Positions 52,747 to 61,746 of a stretch of DNA of 64,000 nucleotides are shown here, in pieces. Below the pieces are notes generated by a model, which saw nothing but the letters and a program-made list of their open reading frames with translations, was not told the DNA's origin and did no database searches. Position 1 is the stretch's first letter. Each line of letters opens with the position of its first letter. The position numbers and the translations under genes were made by a program. The stretch comes from RGIG4140 sp045655105 (lineage in GTDB: Bacteria; Pseudomonadota; Alphaproteobacteria; CAAHEQ01; UBA3637): contig JAZOOQ010000043.1 of NCBI GenBank assembly GCA_045655105.1, positions 3,240 to 67,239 of the forward strand, given 5' to 3'.

Positions 52747-53770
52747 AAATATGTCTTTTGCCAGTATTTTACTTTTCTCAGCGTCCCTCATTATCACTGG
52801 TTGCACTTCAACGCATTCGCTTTCTCAAGGACGATCCTTTAAATTAAAACAAGTTTCCTTCTCTGAATTAAATGGCTGGGAAGAAGATAATTTAAAAGAA
52901 GCAATGCCTGGCATGATTGCCTCTTGCAAAAAACCAATCAAAATGTTTTCTGGATTTTGCAAGAATTTGCCACAATATAGATATGCCTCATCTGATGAAA
53001 TCAAAGCTTATTTTGAAAAAACACTGAACCCTTATCAAGTGATTTCATATGGTCAAAAAACAGGCACGATTACAGGTTATTATGAAGCAGAATTAACTGG
53101 AACACTTAAGCGAACAAGTTCAAGTCAAATTCCAATTTATGGATTGCCTAAAGGATATAAAAATGGCAAAAAATATCCTGAACGAGAAGAAATTGAAGAA
53201 GAGGGGATTGATGCTCCAATTCTTGCTTGGGCAGATGATCCTGTTGAATTATTTATTTTGCATATTCAAGGCTCAGGGCGTTTAATTACTCCTGAAGGAG
53301 AAATTAAACTAGGTTATGCTGGTAATAATGCTCGTGAATTTAAAAAACTAAGTCAAATTTTAAAAGATTACGATGTTGATTTGCCCTCATATTCTATGCC
53401 ATCCATGAAAAAATGGTTGCAAGCAAACCCTGAAAAAGCAAGAAAATTAATGGCAAAAAATCCTCGTTTTATTTTCTTTAAGGAAATAAAAGGAGACTCT
53501 CCTTATGGCGCAGCTGGCGTTGTTTTAACTCCAGAACGCTCTGTAGCTGTTGATAAAAACTTTATTCCACTGAACACGCCAATGTGGTTAAATACAAAAG
53601 ATCCAAATGGATATAATATTCAAAAGCTTGTTATTGCTCAAGATATCGGTAGCGCCATTAAAGGTGGTATTCGAGCTGATTATTTTTGGGGTCATGGCGA
53701 AGTTGCTTTTGAAAAAGCAGGTCGTATGAAAAGTGTTGGATCTTATTATTTATTATTACCGAAAGATTAA
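52739..53770 (+). CDS. mltA: Membrane-bound lytic murein transglycosylase A
   Basis: A 343-residue lipoprotein (signal ending LIITGC, Cys22) that cleaves murein glycan to 1,6-anhydro ends at the outer membrane. GTITGYYEAELTG, FILHIQGSGRLITPEG, GYAGNNAREFKKL, NPRFIFFKE and the 3D-type domain VIAQDIGSAIKGGIRADYFWG with catalytic Asp residues are all seen. GGAGCG before the ATG supports this start even though it overlaps timA. Confidence 0.94.
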   Translation: MVKNMSFASILLFSASLIITGCTSTHSLSQGRSFKLKQVSFSELNGWEEDNLKEAMPGMIASCKKPIKMFSGFCKNLPQYRYASSDEIKAYFEKTLNPYQVISYGQKTGTITGYYEAELTGTLKRTSSSQIPIYGLPKGYKNGKKYPEREEIEEEGIDAPILAWADDPVELFILHIQGSGRLITPEGEIKLGYAGNNAREFKKLSQILKDYDVDLPSYSMPSMKKWLQANPEKARKLMAKNPRFIFFKEIKGDSPYGAAGVVLTPERSVAVDKNFIPLNTPMWLNTKDPNGYNIQKLVIAQDIGSAIKGGIRADYFWGHGEVAFEKAGRMKSVGSYYLLLPKD

Positions 53771-53771
53771 A

Positions 53772-54191
53772 ATGACAGAAGAGGATTTAGCTTATTGGTC
53801 ATTATTTATTTCTTCAATCAAGCCTCTAAAGCAAAAAAAAGGGGTTGAACGAGTTAAGCCTGTTTTAAAAGAACGCTTAAAAATTAAGCCAAAACCAGAA
53901 AAACAGCTTTCTTATATCCTTGATTTACATGGATTAACCTTACAAGAAGCTTATGCAACTGTTTTTAAATTCATTAATCTTCATTTTGCTTTATCTTCCA
54001 AATCTATTTTAATTATCACGGGGAAAGGTTTAAAAGGCGAAGGGAAAATTAAAAAAGAAATCTCTTTTTGGTTCGAAACTGATAAATTTAAAGAAAAAAT
54101 TTCAAAGTATGAAGTTGAAAATGAAGGTGGAGCAATCCGTCTTTATCTCAAAAAAGAAAAAGGAACAAAAAAATGTCAACTGAAAAAATAA
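53772..54191 (+). CDS. Smr-domain protein
   Basis: A 139-residue protein with a C-terminal Smr domain: LDLHGLTLQEAYATV, LIITGKGLKGEGKIKKE and GGAIRLYLKKEKG. Smr domains act as small nucleases or nucleic-acid binding modules in repair or ribosome rescue. The start at 53772 follows the mltA stop by one base; a longer frame inside mltA is unlikely. It overlaps tsaD by 19 bases, so translation is coupled. Confidence 0.88.
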   Translation: MTEEDLAYWSLFISSIKPLKQKKGVERVKPVLKERLKIKPKPEKQLSYILDLHGLTLQEAYATVFKFINLHFALSSKSILIITGKGLKGEGKIKKEISFWFETDKFKEKISKYEVENEGGAIRLYLKKEKGTKKCQLKK

Positions 54192-55210
54192 TTTTAGGCA
54201 TTGAAAGTAGCTGTGATGAAACAGCTTGTGCACTTGTGAATGACAAAAAGGAAATATTAGCCTCTATTGTTTGGTCACAATATGATGAGCACCGCAGATT
54301 TGGTGGTGTTGTTCCAGAAATTGCAGCAAGAGCTCATCTTGAAAAATGCGATTTATTAATTAATGAGTTAATGCAAAAAGCGAATAAAACATTTAAAGAT
54401 TTATCTGGCGTTGCCGTTGCTGGTGGCCCAGGATTAATTGGGGGAGTTTTAGTGGGTGTGATGACGGCCAAAACCATTGCACTTTCCCATAATTTGCCTT
54501 TCATTGCCGTTAATCATTTAGAAGGCCATTCTTTAACCGCGCGGTTATCCCATCCAGTTCAATTTCCTTACCTTTTATTATTAACCTCAGGTGGGCATTG
54601 CCAAGTTTTAATTGTTGAAGAGGTTGGTAAATATAAAAAACTAGGTGGAACGATTGATGATTCAGCTGGAGAAGCTTTTGATAAAGTTGCCAAAATGCTT
54701 CAAATTGGATATCCTGGTGGCCCTAATGTTGAAAAACAAGCCAAAGAAGGAAATCCTAAGAAATTTAAATTTCCAGTTCCAATGAAAGGTCGCGAAGGAT
54801 GTGATTTTTCATTTTCTGGATTAAAAACAGCTGTTCGGGTTGCAATTGAAAAATTAGAAACGATTACAGAGCAAGATAAAAAAGATATTTGCGCCTCTTT
54901 TCAAACAGCTGTTGTTAAACAAATGGAAGATCGTTTAACTCATGCGATTGAAATCTTTAAAAAGGAATATCCAACAGCAAAGGATATGGTTGTTGCAGGT
55001 GGTGTTGCAGCTAATTTAGCCGTTAGAGAAATGCTTCAAACCCTTGCAGATAAAAATAATCTTATTTTTTCAGCACCACCGATTGGATTATGCACAGATA
55101 ATGGGGTGATGATTGCGTGGGCTGGTATGGAACGCTTTTTGAAAGGGAAAACAGATTCTTTTGACTTTAAGGCAAGACCTCGATGGCCATTAGACACAAT
55201 GGATAATTAA
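54173..55210 (+). CDS. tsaD: tRNA N6-adenosine threonylcarbamoyltransferase
   Basis: A 345-residue ASKHA-fold enzyme that transfers threonylcarbamoyl to A37 of tRNAs. ILGIESSCDETACALV, the metal-binding NHLEGH, LTSGGHCQ, DDSAGEAFDKVAK and VAGGVAANLAVRE are all present, as is the phosphate-site GLCTDNGVMIAW. Full length. It works with TsaE (51080-51496). It closes the timA-mltA-smr run. Confidence 0.96.
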   Translation: MSTEKIILGIESSCDETACALVNDKKEILASIVWSQYDEHRRFGGVVPEIAARAHLEKCDLLINELMQKANKTFKDLSGVAVAGGPGLIGGVLVGVMTAKTIALSHNLPFIAVNHLEGHSLTARLSHPVQFPYLLLLTSGGHCQVLIVEEVGKYKKLGGTIDDSAGEAFDKVAKMLQIGYPGGPNVEKQAKEGNPKKFKFPVPMKGREGCDFSFSGLKTAVRVAIEKLETITEQDKKDICASFQTAVVKQMEDRLTHAIEIFKKEYPTAKDMVVAGGVAANLAVREMLQTLADKNNLIFSAPPIGLCTDNGVMIAWAGMERFLKGKTDSFDFKARPRWPLDTMDN

Positions 55211-55212
55211 TA

Positions 55213-55242
55213 TTGACATTTATATCATATCCTTGCTATATA
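55213..55242 (+). promoter_or_regulatory. Promoter for the ankyrin-like gene and trxA
   Basis: TTGACA (55213-55218), 18 bases ending TTGC, TATATA (55237-55242). The TG before the -10 adds an extended -10 feature. It begins 2 bases after the tsaD stop. Confidence 0.65.
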
Positions 55243-55276
55243 TAAAATGCTTTCATAAATGGAGGAAGATATATTT

Positions 55277-56023
55277 ATGACAAAAGAAGAAAAATTATTA
55301 AGAAAGGCTATTGATACAAAGTCTCTCACAGAAATTAAAAAAGTTTTAGGTCAATCAACCAAACCCATTTCAAAAGAGTTAGTTGTTCCTGTTTTAAGAA
55401 AATTAATTGGCAGATCAAATTTTGATTTTTCTGTTGTTGATTTATTAAAAAAACGCAATTGCGATTTGAATCCAACACTTGAATCTGAATATCGTTTGGG
55501 CGATTATTTAGCTTATTTTGGGCGCCTCTCTCCCAGATTGATAACAGAAATGGGCAAAGCTGGTTATTCATTTGCAAGCAAAAACCAAAAAGGAGAACAT
55601 GCAGGTTTTTATTTAATTGCATCTGCTCCTTTAAATAAAAAGGTTATTGCCTCACTAAAAGCTCAAGGTGTTGATTTTAATGAAAAAAATAAAAATGGGC
55701 AAACCGCTATGGATGTGATGGTTTCTGTAATCCAGCAATATACTGTTCAAGGGGAACAATCTTATTCATCCAATTTAAAATATAACAGGTTTTCTGGGTT
55801 AATTGACACGCCTGAAGATTTAGAAAAGATTTTAACGAAGAAAAGCTCCGAATTAAAAGAAGTTCTTCAAACAATGATTGATAAAATCGAACCTAATTCA
55901 TATGAAAATGTTGGGATTAATGATCTTGACAAAGATATGAGAAATAATATTTTAAATGTAAGAAAGATCAACTCAAATCCGCTCCCTATTTGTAAAAAAC
56001 AACACATAAGGGAAGGGGAGTAA
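55277..56023 (+). CDS. Ankyrin-like repeat protein
   Basis: A 248-residue protein. The N-terminal helices (KLLRKAIDTKSLTEIKKVL) and a later ankyrin-type unit (IASLKAQGVDFNEKNKNGQTAMDVMV near residue 130) suggest a diverged ankyrin solenoid; other repeats are weak. No signal peptide. The start at 55277 follows GGAGGAAG; an in-frame ATG at 55259 overlaps this site. trxA follows after 29 bases and is probably co-transcribed. Confidence 0.65.
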   Translation: MTKEEKLLRKAIDTKSLTEIKKVLGQSTKPISKELVVPVLRKLIGRSNFDFSVVDLLKKRNCDLNPTLESEYRLGDYLAYFGRLSPRLITEMGKAGYSFASKNQKGEHAGFYLIASAPLNKKVIASLKAQGVDFNEKNKNGQTAMDVMVSVIQQYTVQGEQSYSSNLKYNRFSGLIDTPEDLEKILTKKSSELKEVLQTMIDKIEPNSYENVGINDLDKDMRNNILNVRKINSNPLPICKKQHIREGE

Positions 56024-56052
56024 TTTATTCAACTTTAGGAAAGGAGATACTT

Positions 56053-56364
56053 ATGGAAATTATTAATGATGTAGAATTTAATTCAAAAGTAATAGAATCA
56101 TCTAAACCTGTATTGGTGGATTTTTTTGCCACATGGTGTGGTCCATGCAGACAAATGCTTCCTATTGTTAGCGAAATTTCTGAAGAAATGCCTGAAATTT
56201 GTGTTTACAAAATGGATGTTGATGAATCTCCGAATACACCTGAAGCTTTAGATATTCAAAGTTTGCCAACATTAATTTTATTTAAAGATGGAAAACCTGT
56301 TGCAAAAAAAACAGGCCCAATGTTGAAAGCAGAACTTATTTCTTGGATTAAAGAAAATATTTAA
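56053..56364 (+). CDS. trxA: Thioredoxin
   Basis: A 103-residue cytoplasmic thiol-disulfide reductant. DFFATWCGPCRQM carries the WCGPC active site, YKMDVDESPNT and SLPTLILFKDGKPV (cis-Pro) follow. The full domain is present. In many Alphaproteobacteria trxA follows addA; here it lies elsewhere. AAAGGAGATACTT is a strong ribosome-binding site. Confidence 0.95.
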   Translation: MEIINDVEFNSKVIESSKPVLVDFFATWCGPCRQMLPIVSEISEEMPEICVYKMDVDESPNTPEALDIQSLPTLILFKDGKPVAKKTGPMLKAELISWIKENI

Positions 56365-56384
56365 TCTATCAAGAAAAAAATATT

Positions 56385-56417
56385 AAAAGCCATTATCTTT
56401 ATGATAGTGGCTTTTTT
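56385..56417 (+). terminator. Terminator of trxA
   Basis: AAAAGCCATTATC (56385-56397) pairs with GATAGTGGCTTTT (56403-56415) with one G-U, followed by T6. Confidence 0.85.
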
Positions 56418-57474
56418 AATAGAAGCCTCAGAGAAAACTCTTTATTAGATAGATGCATGACAAAAAATAACTTTTATTAGAAACAAATTCTTATCTGGTT
56501 TTGCTATTTCCTAAGCTGGTTGAGAGAAAATATTATTTCTAATTTATTGACGATTACCTTAATGGGCGTATAAGGATTTTTATAAAGATATGATCGTAGT
56601 TTAAATCGAAAGCTGCAAACAATTTGCCTGAAAATCGCTCTAATTTTTCCCTTAAAATGGCCTAAAAAGCCCGAAAATCAAGGAAAAAAGAGCTATTTTG
56701 ATGATTTTTTGAATCGATTTTAAAGCCCGTCAGCTTAAAAAAACGTCTATTTATTACGTTCATTTGTCTGAAATAGCCTCTCTCATTTTAAGATGGATCC
56801 TAAAAAGGGAGTTGCATGGGTTAATTTTTTTCTTTTATCCGTTATTCCAGAGATATATCAATTAAAATATTTTTACCGGATAGCCACGCACAAATACTAT
56901 GCGTATATAAAGATAAGAATAACTAATAATATTTATTTTTTAACAAACACAGATATTTGTTACAACCTAGAAAATCTTTAAGCTGTAATCCTTAAAAAAC
57001 TTATTATTTGAACTGCCCACCTCTCATAATATATTTGTCGCATAATTTATATTATGTATAAAACAAAGGGTGAAAGAGTAGGAATATCAAGAGTATTTAA
57101 ACTTTAAGTATTTAATTTCAATAACATTATAAAGAAAAAAAGGAAAAAACCATGAATATAATTAATAACATCTATTTAATAAGATTTTGTTTGAAAATTA
57201 AGATTTTTAATAACCAATCCAAGTATTCCATATATCTCAATCTCAGAAAAACATTCAGACTATTCTTCTCTTTAAGGTCTTTTATTGATATAAAATATCA
57301 AGGATATGGCCGTAGTTTAAGTCGAAATCAAATAAGAATTTGCCTGAAAATCGCTCTAATTTTTCCCTTAAAATGGCCTAAAAAGCCCGAAAATCAAGGA
57401 AAAAAGAGCTATTTTTGATGATTTTTGAAGCGTTTTTCAGCCCTTTTAACCTTAACAAACGTCTATTTATATGA
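56418..57474. other. Gene-free region of about 1.05 kb
   Basis: AT-rich with no convincing gene; short frames at 56793 and 57152 lack family features, and the second runs through a repeat copy. The region holds two direct copies of a 180-base repeat (56585-56766 and 57302-57482). Between them ATTTGTCGCATAAT at 57030-57045 shares, in inverted form, the word ATTATGCGACA with 18119-18126. It may be a decayed locus or the site of an unrecognised RNA. Confidence 0.6.
56585..56766. repeat. Stem-loop repeat, copy 1
   Basis: A direct repeat of 57302-57482. Positions 56621-56699 are identical base for base to 57337-57415 (79 bases). The core 56637-56693 folds: GCTCT...TTTTTCC.TT pairs with AAGGAAAAA.GAGC, and GGC/GCC pairs inside around CTAAAAA. 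Beyond the identical core the copies differ by single-base indels and substitutions. The right flank also resembles the 3' end of the MBL gene (TCATTTG.CTGAAAT), suggesting duplication of DNA next to that gene. Confidence 0.75.
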
Positions 57475-57482
57475 TCATTTGC
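57302..57482. repeat. Stem-loop repeat, copy 2
   Basis: Second copy of the element at 56585-56766, ending in the last codons of the minus-strand MBL gene. The fold spans 57353-57409 with the same 57-base length as copy 1. A T-run follows both arms only weakly. As the copy overlapping the gene end, it may serve as that gene's 3' structure. Confidence 0.75.
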
Positions 57483-58254
57483 TTGAAATTTCAATTTCCA
57501 TACCATCAAAGCATGGTTTAATATTTTCTGGCAAGATACAACATAAGTGTCTATAATCCATCTTTTGGCCCATATGCGTTAAAAAGGCATTTTCTGGAGC
57601 AATTTCGTTTATCAGTTCTAAAGCTTCATTCAAATAAATATGTTTTTGTGCACCTTTAAAATTTTCCGGCTTTTCCAAACTTACAACGCCTAAAATCCAT
57701 GTTTTGATGCCTTTTAACAAGTCTAAACCCTTGGGTTCCATGGAGCATAAATCTGTGGAATATGCTAACTCATCAATTCGATATCCCATTGACTGTTGTA
57801 TGCCATGATATTGCAAAATAGGTATAATTGTTGTTTTCCCAATTTGAAATGGGCAGTATGGTTCAATTAAATGGATTTCAAAAGGTGAATTATCAGCCCT
57901 AAATAAATAATGCAAATGGGCTTTTATCTCTTCATAATCTCTTTTTGTCAAATAAATTGGCAATTTTTCTTTTCTATCCATCAAAAAACCCGCTAAATCA
58001 TTAGCTCCCCCCATGTGATCATAATGGCTATGTGTATATAAGACAGCATCAATTTTGGGGTTTTCGGCTTTAATGAGCTGTAAGCGAACTTCTGGAGATG
58101 TATCAATTAAAATATTTTCACCATTATTTGTTGTGACCAATGCTGAGGTTCTTGAACGCGTATTCTTTGGTTCTAATGGATCACACTCACCAAATCCTCT
58201 GGATAAAGAAGGAACACCATGAGAAGGGCCACACCCTAAAATTTTTACTTTCAT
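57475..58254 (-). CDS. MBL-fold metallohydrolase, PhnP-like
   Basis: A 259-residue metallo-beta-lactamase fold hydrolase. LGCGPSHGVPS at the start, LIDTSPEVRLQLI, and YTHSHYDHMGGANDL with the HXHXDH metal motif are as in PhnP and related cyclic phosphodiesterases. HMGQKMDYRHL follows as a late His motif. In Alphaproteobacteria this gene commonly follows tatD. Its substrate is uncertain. It overlaps tatD by 4 bases. Confidence 0.88.
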   Translation of the reverse strand: MKVKILGCGPSHGVPSLSRGFGECDPLEPKNTRSRTSALVTTNNGENILIDTSPEVRLQLIKAENPKIDAVLYTHSHYDHMGGANDLAGFLMDRKEKLPIYLTKRDYEEIKAHLHYLFRADNSPFEIHLIEPYCPFQIGKTTIIPILQYHGIQQSMGYRIDELAYSTDLCSMEPKGLDLLKGIKTWILGVVSLEKPENFKGAQKHIYLNEALELINEIAPENAFLTHMGQKMDYRHLCCILPENIKPCFDGMEIEISSK

Positions 58255-59021
58255 GCCCCCTTCCCTCCAAATAAATCAAAAAAGTTTTTTGTTGTTTGTT
58301 CTTCAACCAATTCTATTGCTTCCTCTCTTATATTTGCCAAGCATTCCAATGTTTTTGCAACAAAGGCAGGTTCATTTTGTTTTCCCCTGAATGGAACAGG
58401 TGCCAAATATGGTGCATCTGTTTCAATTAAAAGGCGATCTAATGGTATTTTTTTTGCAATTTCACGCAAATCAGATGCATTTTTAAACGTTATGATACCA
58501 GAAAAAGAAATATAAAATCCCAAATCCAACGCTGTTTTAGCTAAATCATATGAGCCACAAAAACAATGCATTACCCCTGATTTTTTTAATAAATTATTTT
58601 GATAAGCATTTGATAAAATTGCTTTTGTTTCTTCATCTGCAGCTCTTGTATGAATAATCAAAGGTTTTTGAATTTCAGAAGCCAATTCTATATGTTTTTC
58701 AAATACTTCTATTTGCAAATCCTTTGTTTCTGGATTATAAAAATAATCTAACCCCGTCTCTCCAACAGCTGAAATAAAAGGATATTTTTCAAAAATATCT
58801 TTTACTTTTTTATAATCAAATTTTAAAGCATTTTCTGGATGAATTCCAAAAGCCGTGTAAACAGATGGATATTGAGCCATATGGCATAAATCATCTATTT
58901 GATCATAATCACAAGCAACCGTTAATAAATGAGAAACACCCACTTCATGTGCGCGCTTTAAATAACCCTCTATATCCGTTTTAAAATCCTCAATTCCTAA
59001 ATGACAATGGCTATCTATCAT
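58251..59021 (-). CDS. tatD: TatD family metal-dependent DNase
   Basis: A 256-residue TIM-barrel hydrolase. MIDSHCHL, GIHPENAL, AVGETGLDYFY, IIHTRAADEE, MHCFCGSYDLA and ETDAPYLAPVPFRGKQNEP are the family motifs with metal-binding His, Glu and Asp residues. It overlaps its neighbours by 4 bases on both sides, so it is part of a tight operon with holB and the MBL gene. metG, often found between holB and tatD, is absent here. Confidence 0.93.
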   Translation of the reverse strand: MIDSHCHLGIEDFKTDIEGYLKRAHEVGVSHLLTVACDYDQIDDLCHMAQYPSVYTAFGIHPENALKFDYKKVKDIFEKYPFISAVGETGLDYFYNPETKDLQIEVFEKHIELASEIQKPLIIHTRAADEETKAILSNAYQNNLLKKSGVMHCFCGSYDLAKTALDLGFYISFSGIITFKNASDLREIAKKIPLDRLLIETDAPYLAPVPFRGKQNEPAFVAKTLECLANIREEAIELVEEQTTKNFFDLFGGKGA

Positions 59022-59971
59022 GACAACACCTCTGAAATACTTAAAATACTATTCATAATTGTTTGGCGTCTATCAAGATAAATGGTTGAAACATTTGAAA
59101 AAAGAGTGATTGTGTTTTCATATATACCCATTAAGGTTTCGCTTAACTCTTTGTTTACATCATATTCTTCTTTAATTTTTTGAGTTAGCCAATTTAACAA
59201 AAAGGTTTGGAAAAGAAAATAAATATTTTCATCTTTATATACAAGATCTGCAAAATCATTTAAAGCTTGAATATCAACGCGATGCACAGGAACAAAAAAA
59301 GAAGTCATTTTTTGATAGATTTTTAAACCATCATTTTCATGAATTTTAATAGCCATGCCAATAGACCCATCAGATAATTCGGCTAATAAATCCAGATGAG
59401 GATCCCCAGGGAATTTTTCATTTAATTTGGCCATCATTTTATCAAAAGATAATTTAGGAATCTTAATTTTTCGACATCTTGAAGCAATTGTTGGCAACAA
59501 CTTTCCTGTATTTTGGCAAAGCAATAAAATAATGCTTCTAGGAAAAGGTTCTTCCAGCATTTTTAATAACGCATTCGCCGCATTCGTATTCATATCTTCT
59601 GCTAAAGAAATAACCAAAACGCGATATTCATTTTCGCTTGATTTTAAAGAAAGAAATTTAATCCCTTCTCTAATATCATCCACGGTAATTTCCTTTTTTT
59701 TGGCCATTGTTTTAGCATTTGATTCAACTTCTTTGCCTGCCAAAATCATTTTTTGAATTTCTTTTTTAGCTTCCTCTGTTAAATCACATTCAATCCATTT
59801 GACATTTGGATTAAAACTTTGGCTTTCATTCCAATTTCCAGTGGTTAAAAAAGAGCATAAAGATCTTGCAAATGTTTTTTTCCCCACACCAAAAGGGCCT
59901 GTAATAAGCCAAGATCCACTAATTTTTGAGTTTTTTAAGGCTGAACTAATTTGCTCTTGCGCCGTTTGCAT
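59018..59971 (-). CDS. holB: DNA polymerase III delta' subunit
   Basis: A 317-residue AAA+ clamp-loader subunit. SWLITGPFGVGKKTFARSL holds a GX4GKK-type P-loop, altered from GKT, as usual for delta', which does not hydrolyse ATP. ADDIREG-like DIREGIKFLSLK and LAEDMNTNAANALLKMLEEP and the sensor SRCRKIKIP follow. The zinc-binding Cys set of the E. coli protein is not seen. It is placed between tmk and tatD. Confidence 0.9.
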   Translation of the reverse strand: MQTAQEQISSALKNSKISGSWLITGPFGVGKKTFARSLCSFLTTGNWNESQSFNPNVKWIECDLTEEAKKEIQKMILAGKEVESNAKTMAKKKEITVDDIREGIKFLSLKSSENEYRVLVISLAEDMNTNAANALLKMLEEPFPRSIILLLCQNTGKLLPTIASRCRKIKIPKLSFDKMMAKLNEKFPGDPHLDLLAELSDGSIGMAIKIHENDGLKIYQKMTSFFVPVHRVDIQALNDFADLVYKDENIYFLFQTFLLNWLTQKIKEEYDVNKELSETLMGIYENTITLFSNVSTIYLDRRQTIMNSILSISEVLS

Positions 59972-60605
59972 CCAATCGTTCCTCTAATTTCTTAATAATC
60001 TCTAAATGAATTTCTTCAATAGATTGATCCGCATTAATAACAATAAATCGTTCAGGTTCCTTTTCTGCCAATGTTAAAAAAGCTTTTTGAATATTTTGAT
60101 GAAAAGATAAATCCATTAATTCAAAGCGCTGTTCATCATTTCCCAAACGGTTCTTGCTTCTTAAAATGCCCTTTTCAGGATCAATATTTAACACTATTGT
60201 TAAATCTGGTTTAAACCCATCAGAAATAAATTGATATAACATAGAAATATCTTGTTCAATAGCTTTATCATAGCCATATCCAAAACATTGATATGCCACT
60301 GTGCTATCATGAAAACGATCCGAAAGAACAATTTTTCCACTTTCTAATTCTGGCCAAACCTTTTTAACCAAATGATCTCTTCTGGCTGCTAAAAAGAGCA
60401 AGATTTCTGTTTTTTTATCCCAACGATCTGTTCCGCCTTTTAAAAGAAGATTTCTAATTTCTTCGCCACCTTCTGATCCGCCGGGTTCGCGCGTTAAAAC
60501 AATTTGCTTTCCTTGTTTTTCAAAATATTCTTTTAATAACTTAATTTGCGTTGATTTACCAGAACCTTCGCCACCTTCAAATGTTATAAAAATACCCTTA
60601 TCCAT
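59946..60605 (-). CDS. tmk: Thymidylate kinase
   Basis: A 219-residue kinase making dTDP from dTMP. FITFEGGEGSGKSTQIKLL is the P-loop, LTREPGGSEGGEEIR the DR(P)-type loop, LSDRFHDSTVAYQCFGYG the LID-side region. The start at 60605 gives MDKGIFITFEGG, the normal family beginning; an upstream in-frame ATG at 60617 overlaps the carboxypeptidase stop and has no better site. It overlaps holB by 26 bases. Confidence 0.95.
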   Translation of the reverse strand: MDKGIFITFEGGEGSGKSTQIKLLKEYFEKQGKQIVLTREPGGSEGGEEIRNLLLKGGTDRWDKKTEILLFLAARRDHLVKKVWPELESGKIVLSDRFHDSTVAYQCFGYGYDKAIEQDISMLYQFISDGFKPDLTIVLNIDPEKGILRSKNRLGNDEQRFELMDLSFHQNIQKAFLTLAEKEPERFIVINADQSIEEIHLEIIKKLEERLDANGARAN

Positions 60606-60607
60606 TT

Positions 60608-61732
60608 TTAAAACCATGATAAAATAATTTGTTTTACGCGTTTGAAATATCCCGCTTTTTCAATATCTTTTGTTGCTAATAAATTCACTTTAGTATTGAT
60701 ATTTTCGTCTTTAATCACTAAATGAGCCAACACATCACCTTTTTTAATTGGCGCTGTAACAGGAGTATCATAAACAATTGAAACTTTTGGTTCTTTTTTA
60801 GAACGTGGCAAAGTAACTTTAACTTCTTTGTCTGTGATCACTTCAACAAAATCTTCTGCTCCTAGCCAAACAGGGATTTTTTCAACTATTTTATCTTTTG
60901 AAATTAATGTAATCACTTTAAATCCAGCCATACCATAAGTTGCAAGTTTTGAAGATTCTTCATCACGTTCTTTGATTGTTTTTAAGCCATTTACAACAAG
61001 AATTAACCGACGTCCATCTGTTGTTTTTAAAGCGCCGGTTAATCCATAGCCTGATTCAATTGTGTGGCCTGTTTTTAATCCATCTGCGCCCCCTACACGA
61101 TATAAAAGAGGGTTTCTATTATCTTGTCTAATCCCATTATGCGTAAATTCTTTTTCTGAAAAAATAGAATAATATTCAGGGAATTTTTGAATCAATACTT
61201 GAGCCAATTTAGCTAAATCAGCTGCCGTCATGCGATGATTTGGATTGGGTAACCCAGTTGCATTTTTAAAGGTTGATCCTGTCAAACCAATTTCTTTTGC
61301 CTTTTCATTTAAAATTTCAGCAAAAGCGCTTTCAGATCCTGCAAAATTTTCAGCAACAGTGATGCAAGCATCATTTCCAGACTGGATAATAATACCTCTT
61401 AATAAATCTTTAATCTTAACCTTTTCGCCAGGGTTTAAAAACATTGTTGATCCCCCGCTTGTGGCCCCACCTGTGCGCCAAGCATTTTCAGAAACAACAA
61501 ATTCATCGTCCATAGACAATCTTCCCTCTTTCAAAGCTTCAAAAACAACATATACCGTCATCAATTTACTCATTGAGGCTGGTGGCATAGGCTTATCGGC
61601 TTCTTTTTCAAATAAAATGGAACCCGTATCGCCATCTAATAACAAAGCATTTGTTGCTTTTGTTTCAAAAGCGTGAGCTGAAACAGAAAATAAAAGTGCA
61701 CTCATCAAAGGGAAAATTAAGATTTTTTTCAT
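60608..61732 (-). CDS. D-alanyl-D-alanine carboxypeptidase (PBP5/6 class)
   Basis: A 374-residue periplasmic penicillin-binding protein that trims the last D-Ala from murein stem peptides. After the signal peptide (MKKILIFPLMSALLFSVSAHA) come PASMSKLMT (SXXK nucleophile), IIQSGNDACITV (SXN), DGLKTGHTIESG (KTG), then a C-terminal beta domain and an amphipathic end helix. Placement between rlpA and tmk is standard for Alphaproteobacteria, where it is often called dacF. Confidence 0.94.
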   Translation of the reverse strand: MKKILIFPLMSALLFSVSAHAFETKATNALLLDGDTGSILFEKEADKPMPPASMSKLMTVYVVFEALKEGRLSMDDEFVVSENAWRTGGATSGGSTMFLNPGEKVKIKDLLRGIIIQSGNDACITVAENFAGSESAFAEILNEKAKEIGLTGSTFKNATGLPNPNHRMTAADLAKLAQVLIQKFPEYYSIFSEKEFTHNGIRQDNRNPLLYRVGGADGLKTGHTIESGYGLTGALKTTDGRRLILVVNGLKTIKERDEESSKLATYGMAGFKVITLISKDKIVEKIPVWLGAEDFVEVITDKEVKVTLPRSKKEPKVSIVYDTPVTAPIKKGDVLAHLVIKDENINTKVNLLATKDIEKAGYFKRVKQIILSWF

Positions 61733-61746
61733 TTATTACCTCATTA

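Noticed and set aside
56793..56981. 62-residue open frame between the two stem-loop repeat copies
   Set aside because: AT-rich composition, no ribosome-binding site and no recognisable feature.
57152..57418. 88-residue open frame with a GGAAAAAACC-like purine run before its ATG
   Set aside because: Its second half is the repeat copy 2, which is non-coding in copy 1, where the frame is not kept.
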